DNA of 64,000 nt from WTJH01 sp049889695. GTDB taxonomy: Bacteria > Bacteroidota > Bacteroidia > Flavobacteriales > Flavobacteriaceae. Numbering within the stretch: position 1 is the first letter of the stretch; every line of letters begins with the position of its first letter. Where the stretch lies: NCBI GenBank assembly GCA_049889695.1, contig JBMHCX010000005.1:124001-188000 (forward strand). The letters are read 5' to 3'. The translations under genes were made by a program, and so were the position numbers. Below the pieces are notes generated by a model. The model ran no database searches. It was not told the origin of the DNA and was given only the letters and a program-made list of their open reading frames with translations. Shown here piece by piece: positions 32,888 through 42,001 of the stretch.

Positions 32888-33863
32888 AGGATATATCTTT
32901 TGTTTAGGATTGTTGGTGGCCTGTCAACAGCCGCAAGCACATCGTGTGAGTGGATTTGTTTTTGGGACGACATATCAAATCACCTATGAAGGTCCAGCTC
33001 CAGAAAAAATGAGGGTCAATCCTGCCTTGGACACTATTTTCGAGGCATTGAATCGAAGTATGTCTACCTATATCCCGAATTCGGATATTTCCCGTTTTAA
33101 TCAGGGCAATGATTCAATTCAAATCGATCAATACTTTCAAGAGGTTTTCGAATACTCCAGGCGAGTGTGGGAAACAACTGACGGAGCTTTCGATCCTACG
33201 GTAGGGCCTTTGGTCAATGCCTACGGGTTTGGAAGCGAACAACCGCTTCGTCAGGTCAATAAAAAGACCATTGATAGTTTGAGCTCCTTTGTTGGTTTAG
33301 CGAATGTAGTCCTAAGGTCCGGTTGGCTCTCCAAGCAGCACCCTTCCACTGCACTCGATTTTAATGCTATTGCAAAAGGTTATGCTGTAGATGTGGTAGC
33401 CCAGTGGTTTGAAAATCATAAAGTAGACAATTACTTAATCGAAATAGGAGGCGAGATACGAGCCAAAGGCGACAGTCCTAAATCCCGAAAGCCTTGGCGT
33501 GTAGCGATAGACGATCCCAAGCAAAAAAAGTATCGCGCATTTATACAGACCGTTGAAATTTCTTCTGGTGCACTGGCAACATCCGGCAACTACCGAAAAT
33601 TTAGAATCGATTCCTTAACCGGTAATTACTACGTTCACACCATCGACCCCCGAACGGCAGCTCCTGCCATTTCGAATGTGCTAAGTGTATCTGTACGTTC
33701 ACCTTTGTGCAGTTTGGCGGATGCCTGGGCCACGGCTCTGATGGTTCTCCCATTAAATGAGGGGCAAGGTTTAGTAGAAGAAGACCCCAGTTTGGAAGCG
33801 CTTTGGATTGTGGCCCAAGAAGATGAGTTAAAACAAATTTCTTCCTCGGGCTGGAGCAACTAA
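32874..33863 (+). CDS. apbE: FAD:protein FMN transferase (ApbE), lipoprotein
   Basis: Transfers FMN from FAD onto Thr of target proteins such as NqrB and NqrC, outside the cytoplasm. The 329-residue protein has a lipoprotein signal with lipobox LVAC and lipidated Cys17. Motifs include FDPTVGPLVNAYGFG, DFNAIAKGYAVD, IEIGGEIRAKG, SSGALATSGNYRK and HTIDPRTAAP, the last two being FAD- and Mg-site elements, then ADAWATALMVL. Its location just after the nqr operon, whose NqrC carries a clear SGAT site, supports the assignment. Confidence 0.95.
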   Translation: MKYYKGYIFCLGLLVACQQPQAHRVSGFVFGTTYQITYEGPAPEKMRVNPALDTIFEALNRSMSTYIPNSDISRFNQGNDSIQIDQYFQEVFEYSRRVWETTDGAFDPTVGPLVNAYGFGSEQPLRQVNKKTIDSLSSFVGLANVVLRSGWLSKQHPSTALDFNAIAKGYAVDVVAQWFENHKVDNYLIEIGGEIRAKGDSPKSRKPWRVAIDDPKQKKYRAFIQTVEISSGALATSGNYRKFRIDSLTGNYYVHTIDPRTAAPAISNVLSVSVRSPLCSLADAWATALMVLPLNEGQGLVEEDPSLEALWIVAQEDELKQISSSGWSN

Positions 33864-33931
33864 ATATCAGTATTGATTTGCAATTTCAGGATCTATAACT
33901 TTTGGGAATAAGTCTCAAAATAGTCCTGATC

Positions 33932-35815
33932 ATGCAAAAATTTAATTTACTCTTCGGTTGTTGGGTTCTAGGCTTTCTGCTGGTCTATAGCCAAATAAAA
34001 ATAGGAAACAACCCTACAGAGATTAGTCCCTATGCACTTTTAGAATTAAACAGCAGTCAGCAAGGTTTGTTATTGCCGCGTATGACATTAGAGCAACGCA
34101 TACAAGCCTTTACCGAAAAAACACCTATTGGATTGATGATCTATAACACCACCCATCAGACAATAGAAATTTTCCAAGGTGCTGAAAAAGGATGGCAGGA
34201 ATTGACCTATACCGATCAGCTCCCTTCAGCACAAAACCTGCAATTAGTGTCCAATACTTTACGACTTGATCCTGCAGGAGGAGCTGTTAACCTTCAAAAA
34301 TATTTGGACAATCAGGATGAGCAAACCCTAACTGTAGAGGAATTCGAGCTGTCGATCAGTGGAGGGAATAGTGTTTCGCTTGCGCATATACGCGATCCCA
34401 ATACAGACCAACAGCGTTTATCTCTAGACGGCTCTACACTTTCCATCTCTCAGGGAAATGCCATAGACTTATCCCAGCTGTCCAATCAGGTTTCCTATAG
34501 CTTGAGCTATGACAGCGGTATTTTAGCACTCTCAAATGCCAATAGTGTACAATTGCCAGAACCTGTCTTTAAAAAACTCAATGATGTCGTCAGCAACCAA
34601 ACCTTAGCGGATGAAGATTTTGTTTTTGGAAGTACTCAATTGGACAACATTGTGGGTTTAGAGGACAATGCTCGTATGTTTTTTGATAAATCCAAAGGAG
34701 CTTTTCGAGCCGGACAATCGTCTACCTCGGAGTGGGATGCCTCCAATGTAGGAGATAAGTCAATCGCAATGGGATATCGTGCCCGAGCGAAAGGCGATCG
34801 ATCTTTTGCCGTTGGGGATCAGGCTCGAGCAGAAGCTGATTGGGCCACAGCTATCGGCGATGAGGCACATGCGCATGGAGAATTTAGTTTAGCCATCGGC
34901 AATGAAGTAATAGCTCATAGTTTTAAGGAAATTGTCATGGGCACAAATAACACCTATCCTACAGCAAGCGACGATTCTTGGGTATCAACAGACCGATTGT
35001 TTACCATTGGTAACGGAACTTCATCGACTCACTTATCCGATGCATTAATTATTCAAAAAGACGGCACTACGGAACTCAATGGTTCGTTGATTCTAGACCC
35101 GCAAAATAACGATCATACGTCCTATGTCTTACCGGAGAAAAGAAGCAACCAAACGGGACTACTAATGTTGGACGCCAACACCGGATTAACTTCTTGGACC
35201 TCCGATATTTTATTGAGTCCTTCCGCATCGCGACTTATAGGACTGCAGACAAGCGGAACTTCCTTAGGCCATCTTCGTTTAACGGCTGCAGATCATCTAG
35301 CGGACCATAGCGTGGCTTCTAGTATAGATTTGTATGGCACTCATCATTCAGCAAATTCCGGAGGTTTACATTTAGCAGCAGCTGGCTCAACAGGGGAATT
35401 GAGTTTCGCAACTTCCAATACTATTCGAATGCGGATCGATTCCGATGGAAATACAGGTATAGGGGTCAGTTCTCCCACAACTATGCTCGAGGTGGCTGGG
35501 AAAATTACCACCCATTCAGGCTACTTTCAAGGATTGGATCAATTGCTCGTTCCTGACTATGTTTTTGAGGCGTATACGAATGGGAAAAGCCCCAAAAAAC
35601 CCGATTATCAATTAGCTGACTTGGACGAAGTGAAAGCCTATATCCAAAAGTACAAGCACTTAGAAGGGAGTCAACATCGTGCTTTAGTCGCCCAACAGGG
35701 ATATTTAGACTTGAGTCAGCAGTTTTTGTTTCACTGGGAAAAAATAGAAGAACTATTTCTCTATGTGATCGCCTTAAAAGAAGAATTGGAAACCTTAAAG
35801 CGGCGCGTAAAATAG
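33932..35815 (+). CDS. Secreted YadA-head-repeat / fibre-like protein
   Basis: A 627-residue secreted protein with an N-terminal signal (MQKFNLLFGCWVLGFLLVYS). Residues about 30-90 resemble the GLLLPRMT-type start found in many Bacteroidetes fibre proteins. Residues about 272-330 contain several YadA-like head repeats (SIAMGYRARAKGDRSFAVGD, WATAIGDEAHAHGEFSLAIG), which form left-handed beta-rolls in trimeric adhesins. The C-terminus has IDSDGNTGIGVSSPTTMLEV followed by a 30-residue predicted coiled coil. No membrane-anchor barrel is present, so it is not a classical trimeric autotransporter. The ATG at 33932 is used rather than the TTG ten codons upstream. Confidence 0.7.
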   Translation: MQKFNLLFGCWVLGFLLVYSQIKIGNNPTEISPYALLELNSSQQGLLLPRMTLEQRIQAFTEKTPIGLMIYNTTHQTIEIFQGAEKGWQELTYTDQLPSAQNLQLVSNTLRLDPAGGAVNLQKYLDNQDEQTLTVEEFELSISGGNSVSLAHIRDPNTDQQRLSLDGSTLSISQGNAIDLSQLSNQVSYSLSYDSGILALSNANSVQLPEPVFKKLNDVVSNQTLADEDFVFGSTQLDNIVGLEDNARMFFDKSKGAFRAGQSSTSEWDASNVGDKSIAMGYRARAKGDRSFAVGDQARAEADWATAIGDEAHAHGEFSLAIGNEVIAHSFKEIVMGTNNTYPTASDDSWVSTDRLFTIGNGTSSTHLSDALIIQKDGTTELNGSLILDPQNNDHTSYVLPEKRSNQTGLLMLDANTGLTSWTSDILLSPSASRLIGLQTSGTSLGHLRLTAADHLADHSVASSIDLYGTHHSANSGGLHLAAAGSTGELSFATSNTIRMRIDSDGNTGIGVSSPTTMLEVAGKITTHSGYFQGLDQLLVPDYVFEAYTNGKSPKKPDYQLADLDEVKAYIQKYKHLEGSQHRALVAQQGYLDLSQQFLFHWEKIEELFLYVIALKEELETLKRRVK

Positions 35816-35836
35816 GGTTAAATCCTTCAGGGGAGC

Positions 35837-36592
35837 TCAGACGCGTTTGGCGATGGGTAGCCATTCACCCGGGGGGAGCGCATAGGTCGCTATTTCTTGT
35901 GGACTTAAACTTGCCGTATAATCTAATGCGGTCGTCTGAAAGCCTACACTTTCCAGTCGTGTAAAATAATCTTTGCCGTAGATTCTTACATGGTCGTACT
36001 GACCAAAGATCCGTGCGCGTTCTCCCGGATCTGTGATACTGTCATCTTCATAGGTGTCTGGACGATCTTGCTCTAAAGGCACTTGTAAAAATGCGCTTCC
36101 CCCGGATTTAAGCACTCGAAAAAGTTCCGACATAGCTTTTATATCGTCGGGGATGTGTTCCAAAACATGATTGCAGAAAATCAGGTCAAACTCCTGATCT
36201 TTAAAGGGCAGATCACACAAATCGCTATGTACATCGGCCAGGGGTGAGTTTAAGTCGGTGGTGGTGTAATCCCAATGGTCTATTGATTTAAAGATATTGT
36301 AAAATGCTTGTTCGGGAGCTACGTGTAAAACTTTAATACGTTCCTCTAAAAAAGTAGTTTCACGTTTTAAATAAAGCCAAAGCAAACGATGTCTTTCCAA
36401 TGATAAAGTTCCTGGCGACAATACATTTTTTCGGATGGTGTGGTAGCCGTAATCCAGAAACTTTCGGTAGGATTTTTGGTTAATTGGATCCGTAAACCGC
36501 TTACCGCGATAGAAAAGATCCAATAAAGGTCTGAGTTGTACACTCAGCTGAATTAAAAAAGTACGGGGGAAAAGGGCTAGAATCCACTTCAT
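35837..36592 (-). CDS. SAM-dependent methyltransferase (class I)
   Basis: A 251-residue Rossmann-fold methyltransferase of the Methyltransf_11 type. Motif I is degenerate (VLHVAPEQAFYNIF rather than a glycine-rich loop) and is followed by the acidic strand end TTTDLN. It then has LPFKDQEFDLIFCNHVLEHIPD (motifs II/III) and LKSGGSAFLQVP. The substrate cannot be told. A basic, hydrophobic N-terminus (first 35 residues) may contact membrane. It is three bases downstream of map in a minus-strand cluster. Confidence 0.82.
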   Translation of the reverse strand: MKWILALFPRTFLIQLSVQLRPLLDLFYRGKRFTDPINQKSYRKFLDYGYHTIRKNVLSPGTLSLERHRLLWLYLKRETTFLEERIKVLHVAPEQAFYNIFKSIDHWDYTTTDLNSPLADVHSDLCDLPFKDQEFDLIFCNHVLEHIPDDIKAMSELFRVLKSGGSAFLQVPLEQDRPDTYEDDSITDPGERARIFGQYDHVRIYGKDYFTRLESVGFQTTALDYTASLSPQEIATYALPPGEWLPIAKRV

Positions 36593-36595
36593 GTC

Positions 36596-37411
36596 TTAGG
36601 CATCGAATCGAAAAGTATTTTCTTCATCTGTGGAAATCCCTAAGGCTTGATAGATATAATCGAATGTCGATAATAATTTAGGTTTTCCATCGATTAGGGC
36701 GACATTATGCTCGAAGTGAGCCGAAGGTTTTCCGTCAGCCGTCCGAATGGTCCAACCATCTCTTTCCTGAATAATTCTATGGGTCCCTAAATTGATCATG
36801 GGCTCAATGGCCAATACCATGCCCTCCAAAAATACTTTTCCACGACCTCTTCTACCATAGTTTGGAATTTCTGGTCCTTCGTGCATGGTAGCTCCCAAAC
36901 CGTGACCTACCAATTCTCGGACCACTCCATATCCCTGATTTTCATTGTAATTTTGGATAGCAAACCCTAAATCGCCTACACGATTTCCGGAAACAAAACT
37001 TTCGATTCCCTTGTACAAAGATGCCTTGGTGGTTTCTAATAAAGCGGCAGTTTCAGGGGCAATTTCACCCACGGCAAAAGTGTAGGCATGATCCCCGTAA
37101 TATCCATTTTTGAGGGCACCGCAATCGATGGATATGATTTCTCCAGATTCAAAAGGTCGGGCGGTTGGAATGCCGTGAACGACCTGATCATTCGGGCTGA
37201 TACAAAGAGTATTGGGAAAATCATAGAGTCCCAAAAATCCCGGCTCTGCCTGATGATCACGGATAAATGTTTCAGCTAATTCATCGAGCTCAAGACCACT
37301 AATCCCCGGTCTTATTTCACTGGCGAGCATTCCCAATGTTTTGGAAACGATTAGCGCACTTTCTCGGATTAACGCAATTTCTTCAGCGTTTTTAAGGACG
37401 ACTTTCGACAT
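36596..37411 (-). CDS. map: Type I methionine aminopeptidase
   Basis: Removes the initiator methionine from new proteins in the cytoplasm. The 271-residue enzyme has the metal ligands Asp96 (SIDCGA) and Asp107 (YGDHAYTF), the His in GHGLGATMHEGP and the Glu ligands in AIEPMI and FEHNVALI. It has no N-terminal SH3 or zinc-finger extension. Its start overlaps the stop of the upstream thioredoxin-like gene by one base (TAATG), so translation is probably coupled. Confidence 0.96.
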   Translation of the reverse strand: MSKVVLKNAEEIALIRESALIVSKTLGMLASEIRPGISGLELDELAETFIRDHQAEPGFLGLYDFPNTLCISPNDQVVHGIPTARPFESGEIISIDCGALKNGYYGDHAYTFAVGEIAPETAALLETTKASLYKGIESFVSGNRVGDLGFAIQNYNENQGYGVVRELVGHGLGATMHEGPEIPNYGRRGRGKVFLEGMVLAIEPMINLGTHRIIQERDGWTIRTADGKPSAHFEHNVALIDGKPKLLSTFDYIYQALGISTDEENTFRFDA

Positions 37412-37956
37412 TAATCGGTGGCGTATGCGTGTTTATAAGGTTCTTTGCGAAGAATAATTCCTAAATCTTCTTCTAGGGTGTCCATCGGAAATTCAACGAT
37501 ACGATTAATCTCCTCTCCTCCTTCCATAACGATGAGCGTAGGAACTTGTTCGATATTCCACTTTTTTTCTACCCCTTCGGCCGATTGTTTAAATTCATCA
37601 AGGGCGTAGATATGTAGGTCATCTTCTCTTTCTAGTTTTTCAACCAGTCGAATCATCCCGGGGACTTCTCGTTGTGAGTCTTCACACCAGGTTCCCATAA
37701 ACAGATAAAATTCCATCTTTTTAGCCAAGGGTTTGTGTTGTTTAACCCATGTTTCATCCACTTGGAAGTTTTCATGAGCAGGTAAAAACCATGGGGTAAA
37801 TTCATCATTGTTCAGATGTTCATGTGTGATGACCCCCAAATAGATGGTTTCTCCCTCGGTCGTTTCTCCTAGAGTAGGAGCTTTTGGAGAGGTTTGCTGA
37901 TTGCAAGCGATCACAAAAATCGCAAAGACAATAGAGTACAGTTGTTTGAGTGTCAT
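37411..37956 (-). CDS. Thioredoxin-fold lipoprotein
   Basis: A 181-residue protein with a lipoprotein signal (lipobox FVIAC, Cys18) and a thioredoxin-like domain. The active-site region reads FMGTWCEDSQREVPGM, with only the first cysteine and no CxxC. The cis-Pro motif QVPTLIV is intact. A single-cysteine site argues against disulfide oxidase activity and for a monothiol or binding role in the periplasm. It precedes map by a TAATG overlap and follows gpmI. Confidence 0.8.
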   Translation of the reverse strand: MTLKQLYSIVFAIFVIACNQQTSPKAPTLGETTEGETIYLGVITHEHLNNDEFTPWFLPAHENFQVDETWVKQHKPLAKKMEFYLFMGTWCEDSQREVPGMIRLVEKLEREDDLHIYALDEFKQSAEGVEKKWNIEQVPTLIVMEGGEEINRIVEFPMDTLEEDLGIILRKEPYKHAYATD

Positions 37957-37982
37957 ATCATTGGTATTTAGGGGAATACAAG

Positions 37983-39509
37983 TTAAAGATTTTTCACCAA
38001 AAGTGATTGTTGTGTCATGGCCGCTGGCTGCTCGATTCCCATAAGATCCAATAGGGTGGGGGCTATGTCTCCTAAAATTCCGGATTCGATAGAGCGTTTC
38101 TCTTTTTCCACCAAAATAACAGGAACAGGATTTGTTGTGTGGGCCGTATGTGGGCTGCCATCAGGGTTTTGCATGGTTTCGCAATTACCGTGATCGGCAA
38201 TTACCAATATACTGTAGTCCGAAGCCAGGGCGGCATCAATCAGACGACTCGCACATTGGTCGACTGTTTCACAAGCTTTTACTGCTGCATCGAAGTCCCC
38301 TGTATGCCCGACCATGTCAGGATTAGCAAAATTTAAACATATAAAATCCGTTTCACCTGCTTCAAGTTTGGGCAAAAGAGCGTCTCGCAGATCAAATGCA
38401 CTCATTTCTGGTTGAAGATCGTAAGTGGCTACTTTGGGTGAGGGACACAAAATACGTTCTTCTCCCGGGAAGGGCTCTTCCTTTCCGCCATTAAAAAAGA
38501 AAGTCACGTGCGGATATTTTTCAGTTTCTGCTATACGGATTTGAGTTTTTCCCGCTTTAGAAAGCGTTTCTCCGAGGGTATCGACAAGATTTTCTTTGTC
38601 AAAAACAACATCTACTCCTTCAAAAGTAGCATTGTAGTTCGTTAGCGTTGTAAAATTTAAGTCTAAAGGTTCCATTAAAGTTCCTTCCACTGCAGATTGG
38701 GTCAGTACTCTTGTGAGCTGGCGACCTCTATCGGTTCGAAAATTGAAGAATATCACCACATCGTTTGGTGCCAAGGTAGACAGTGCATCGCCTGTGGAAG
38801 ACCGAGCGATCATGGGTTCTAAAAATTCATCGGTAACTCCTTTTTCGTATTGGGATTTAATAGCCGCAACAAAATCTGTTGTGAGTTCTCCTTTGCCATG
38901 GACTACAGCATCATAGGCTTTTTGAGTACGTTCCCAGCGTTGGTCGCGATCCATGGCGTAGTAGCGTCCAGTAACTGAAGCCAGAAGGGCTCCTGTTTGA
39001 GAACATTTCTGCTGTAAGCGTCCAATAAAACCCGCTCCAGACTTGGGATCTACGTCCCTGCCATCGGAAAAGGCATGTACACTCACCTTTTCTAGACCTG
39101 CCTTTTGGGACAGTTCTAACAATCCTTCTAAATGATCGATATGGGCGTGTACTCCACCATCTGAGACCAGCCCCAAAAAATGTAAAGTTGATCCCTCCTT
39201 CTTGGCAGAGGCAAATGCTTGCTGCAAAACTTCATTCTTTTCGAGGGTTCCATCTGCTAGGGATAGGCTAATTTTTGCCAAGTCTTGGTAGACAATTCTT
39301 CCCGCACCAAGGTTCATGTGTCCCACTTCACTGTTCCCCATTTGACCTTCGGGTAGCCCTACAAAACTTCCATCTGTTCGGAGTTCCGCATGAGCGTAAT
39401 TTTTATAAAGTTCGTCGATATAAGGCGTGTGGGCTTTTTCCACTGCAGAAACTTTTGGATCGGGACTATTTCCCCAGCCATCCAAAATCATGAGAAGTGT
39501 TTTTTTCAA
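37983..39509 (-). CDS. gpmI: 2,3-Bisphosphoglycerate-independent phosphoglycerate mutase
   Basis: Interconverts 3- and 2-phosphoglycerate in glycolysis with two Mn ions. The 508-residue alkaline-phosphatase-fold enzyme has the metal Asp10 in MILDGWG, the phosphorylated Ser60 in GQMGNSEVGHMNLG, and later NFANPDMVGHTGD and IADHGNCE. The start is a TTG at 39509, giving MKKTLLMILDGWG, which fits the family's N-terminus. The first ATG lies six codons later and would remove part of the first strand. A TACCTTTG box is 18 bases upstream of the TTG. Confidence 0.95.
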   Translation of the reverse strand: MKKTLLMILDGWGNSPDPKVSAVEKAHTPYIDELYKNYAHAELRTDGSFVGLPEGQMGNSEVGHMNLGAGRIVYQDLAKISLSLADGTLEKNEVLQQAFASAKKEGSTLHFLGLVSDGGVHAHIDHLEGLLELSQKAGLEKVSVHAFSDGRDVDPKSGAGFIGRLQQKCSQTGALLASVTGRYYAMDRDQRWERTQKAYDAVVHGKGELTTDFVAAIKSQYEKGVTDEFLEPMIARSSTGDALSTLAPNDVVIFFNFRTDRGRQLTRVLTQSAVEGTLMEPLDLNFTTLTNYNATFEGVDVVFDKENLVDTLGETLSKAGKTQIRIAETEKYPHVTFFFNGGKEEPFPGEERILCPSPKVATYDLQPEMSAFDLRDALLPKLEAGETDFICLNFANPDMVGHTGDFDAAVKACETVDQCASRLIDAALASDYSILVIADHGNCETMQNPDGSPHTAHTTNPVPVILVEKEKRSIESGILGDIAPTLLDLMGIEQPAAMTQQSLLVKNL

Positions 39510-39526
39510 GGGAATATAATTTGAGG

Positions 39527-39534
39527 CAAAGGTA
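39527..39534 (-). promoter_or_regulatory. Putative -7 box (TACCTTTG) for gpmI
   Basis: The minus strand reads TACCTTTG from 39534 to 39527, an exact TAnnTTTG match 17 bases before the TTG start of gpmI. Confidence 0.5.
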
Positions 39535-39605
39535 AAAAATCAGGTGCTTATCACTTTTGCGTATGATGAAATTATATCGCTATTTTGTTGTCTTAAATAT
39601 AAATT

Positions 39606-40523
39606 TTGGAAGCAGCTATTGTGTATCGATCAACGGGCAGTTGGTATACCGTTAAATATAAGGACCAATGGGTGCAGTGTCGGATTAAAGGTCGTTTACG
39701 GCTCAAGGGTATCAAGAGTACCAATCCGGTCGCTGTTGGCGATCGTGTGTTGTTTTCCTTCGAGAATGATACGGAAGGCGTTATCACCGATGTACTCCCC
39801 CGGGATAACTACATCATTCGCAAGTCGGTGAACCTCTCCAAGCAAACACATATCATAGCGGCAAATATCGATCAGGTGTTTTTATTGATAACACTCAACA
39901 ATCCTCCGACTTACACGGCATTTATCGATCGTTTTTTAGTGACCGCGGCCGCCTACCATATTCCAGCGGTTTTGGTGTTTAATAAAATGGATACCTATCA
40001 GCCCGCCGAAAGAGCGGAAATTGATGCTCTTAAGGCTCTCTATGAGTCGATTGGTTACAGCTGTTTTTCTGTATCAGCAGTAAAGAATCAAGGAGTAGAA
40101 GAAATACATGGACTAATGCGCAATAAGGTGAGTATGTTTTCCGGACACAGTGGTGTCGGAAAATCGACGCTTATCAATGCGATTTCACCCGCACTAAATC
40201 TTAAAACTGCCGCAATTTCTGAGCAACACCAGCAGGGGCAACACACCACTACTTTTGCGGAGATGTTCGATTTAGCCGAGGCTTGTCGAATTATTGATAC
40301 CCCAGGTATTAAAGGTTTTGGATTGGTCGATATGGAAGTAGAGGAAATAGGGCAATATTTTATAGAATTTCAGGAATTGAGTACACAGTGTAAATTCCAC
40401 AATTGTAGGCATGTACACGAACCCCACTGCGCTGTAAAAGCGGCTGTTGAAAACGGTGAAATTTACGCATCGCGCTATCGCAGTTATCTACAATTATTGG
40501 AGGACGACTCTACCTATCGTTAA
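39606..40523 (+). CDS. rsgA: Ribosome small-subunit-dependent GTPase A
   Basis: A 305-residue circularly permuted GTPase that checks late 30S subunit assembly. It has an N-terminal OB fold (about 1-70, KGIKSTNPVAVGDRV), G4 NKMD before G1 GHSGVGKST and G3 DTPGIKGFG, and a C-terminal zinc knuckle (CKFHNCRHVHEPHC). Such order is diagnostic for RsgA/YjeQ. The start is uncertain. The TTG at 39606 gives MEAAIVYRSTGSW; the GTG at 39621 is an alternative that would begin MYRSTGSW. Confidence 0.94.
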   Translation: MEAAIVYRSTGSWYTVKYKDQWVQCRIKGRLRLKGIKSTNPVAVGDRVLFSFENDTEGVITDVLPRDNYIIRKSVNLSKQTHIIAANIDQVFLLITLNNPPTYTAFIDRFLVTAAAYHIPAVLVFNKMDTYQPAERAEIDALKALYESIGYSCFSVSAVKNQGVEEIHGLMRNKVSMFSGHSGVGKSTLINAISPALNLKTAAISEQHQQGQHTTTFAEMFDLAEACRIIDTPGIKGFGLVDMEVEEIGQYFIEFQELSTQCKFHNCRHVHEPHCAVKAAVENGEIYASRYRSYLQLLEDDSTYR

Positions 40524-40539
40524 ACATACACAGTCGAAA

Positions 40540-40992
40540 ATGAGAATCGTAGTGCAACGGGTAAAATGGGCGAAAGTTGAAGTAGCTGCCGAAGTAGTTG
40601 GGAGTATCGATCAAGGGCTTTTAGTTTTTTTGGGAATTGAAGATGCCGACGATAAATCTGATGCAGATTGGTTAATTCGAAAAGTTAGCCAACTTAGAAT
40701 TTTCAATGATGACGACGGTCAAATGAATCGTTCTCTTTTGGATCTAGGCGGATCGTTGTTAGTCATTAGTCAGTTTACTTTGTTTGCGGCTACGAAAAAA
40801 GGGAATCGTCCATCGTATATACGCGCTGCAGCCCACCAGCACGCCATCCCCTTGTATGAGTATTTTGTTCAACAAGCCGAGAATGTGTTAGACGGACGTG
40901 TAGCCACAGGGATGTTTGGAGCCGACATGCAAGTAAGCTCCTTAAACGACGGTCCTGTGACCATTGCTATAGATTCAAAAAATCGAGAATAA
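40540..40992 (+). CDS. dtd: D-aminoacyl-tRNA deacylase
   Basis: Cleaves D-amino acids, and glycine, from mischarged tRNA. The 150-residue protein starts MRIVVQRV and has the catalytic-site SQFTLFA (about 77-84) and the Gly-cisPro motif in NDGPVTI near the C-terminus, the two hallmarks of DTD. It follows rsgA by 16 bases. A longer in-frame reading into rsgA is possible but the ATG at 40540 gives the exact family N-terminus. Confidence 0.95.
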   Translation: MRIVVQRVKWAKVEVAAEVVGSIDQGLLVFLGIEDADDKSDADWLIRKVSQLRIFNDDDGQMNRSLLDLGGSLLVISQFTLFAATKKGNRPSYIRAAAHQHAIPLYEYFVQQAENVLDGRVATGMFGADMQVSSLNDGPVTIAIDSKNRE

Positions 40993-40993
40993 G

Positions 40994-41983
40994 CTATAAT
41001 ATATTCACTTCTGGTGTTAGCCGAATACCAAAAGTATCTTCAACTTGTTGTTGAATGGATATCGATAATTGTTGAATCTCTTTGCCTGTCGCACTTCCGT
41101 GATTGACCAACACTAGCGCCTGCTGGGTGTGTACTCCAGCATCGCCATTTCTATGTCCTTTCCAGCCCAAAGTATCGATTAGCCAAGCCGCTGGAATTTT
41201 ATATGCTCCCTTGTCACTCGGATACGACGGGATATTGGGATAATCTTTTCGAATGTACTCCAACTGATTCTCTGGAATAACAGGATTTTTAAAAAAACTA
41301 CCCGCATTGCCCAGCACTCGAGGATCGGGAAGTTTTCGCTGACGGATATCGATCACTTCGGTGGCAATTTTTTGAAGAGTCGGTTGTTCGTCTTTAAATC
41401 TGTCGGCAAGACCACCGTAACTTAAGTGGAATCGATGGGGGTGTAAACGGAGCCTGTAACGAACCGAACAAATAATGTAGCGCCCTTTGTGTGTCGATTT
41501 AAATATTGAATTTCTATATCCAAACTGACATGCTTGGTGTTGAAGGGTATCGAAACTTTTTGTCTGGCGATCCCAAATCCTACAGGACTCAAAACAACTG
41601 GCTTGCTCTACACCATAAGCGCCTATATTTTGAATGGGGGCTGCTCCTACAGATCCAGGAATTAGGGCTAAATTTTCTAATCCTCCATAGGATTTTTCTA
41701 TTGCCCACATCACAAAATTGTGCCAGTTTTCGCCCGCCTGAACTTCGACGACAACCTCTTTTTCGCTTTCCTCAACGATTGCTTTTCCCTGATTATTCAT
41801 TTTTAACACTGTTCCCTTTACATCTTTTGTGAACAGTATATTGGTCCCTCCTCCTAAGATGAGTACGGGGTCTTGCGTCAATAATTCGGGAAGTTCATTG
41901 GCTTGGTTAACTTCTACGAAGTTATCCGTGTAAACATCCAGTCCAAAACTGTTATGAGCTTGAAGGGAAAAAGGTGTTTGCAT
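40994..41983 (-). CDS. murB: UDP-N-acetylenolpyruvoylglucosamine reductase
   Basis: FAD enzyme that makes UDP-MurNAc for peptidoglycan. The 329-residue protein has the FAD-binding LGGGTNILF (43-51), LIPGSVGAAPIQNIGAYG and the catalytic serine in LGNAGSFFKNP. The final glutamate lies in LTPEVNI. It has the type I insert (FGYRNSIFK). It converges on dtd, with the two stop codons adjacent at 40992 and 40994. Confidence 0.95.
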   Translation of the reverse strand: MQTPFSLQAHNSFGLDVYTDNFVEVNQANELPELLTQDPVLILGGGTNILFTKDVKGTVLKMNNQGKAIVEESEKEVVVEVQAGENWHNFVMWAIEKSYGGLENLALIPGSVGAAPIQNIGAYGVEQASCFESCRIWDRQTKSFDTLQHQACQFGYRNSIFKSTHKGRYIICSVRYRLRLHPHRFHLSYGGLADRFKDEQPTLQKIATEVIDIRQRKLPDPRVLGNAGSFFKNPVIPENQLEYIRKDYPNIPSYPSDKGAYKIPAAWLIDTLGWKGHRNGDAGVHTQQALVLVNHGSATGKEIQQLSISIQQQVEDTFGIRLTPEVNIL

Positions 41984-42001
41984 GGCCGCAAGGTACTAAC
42001 T

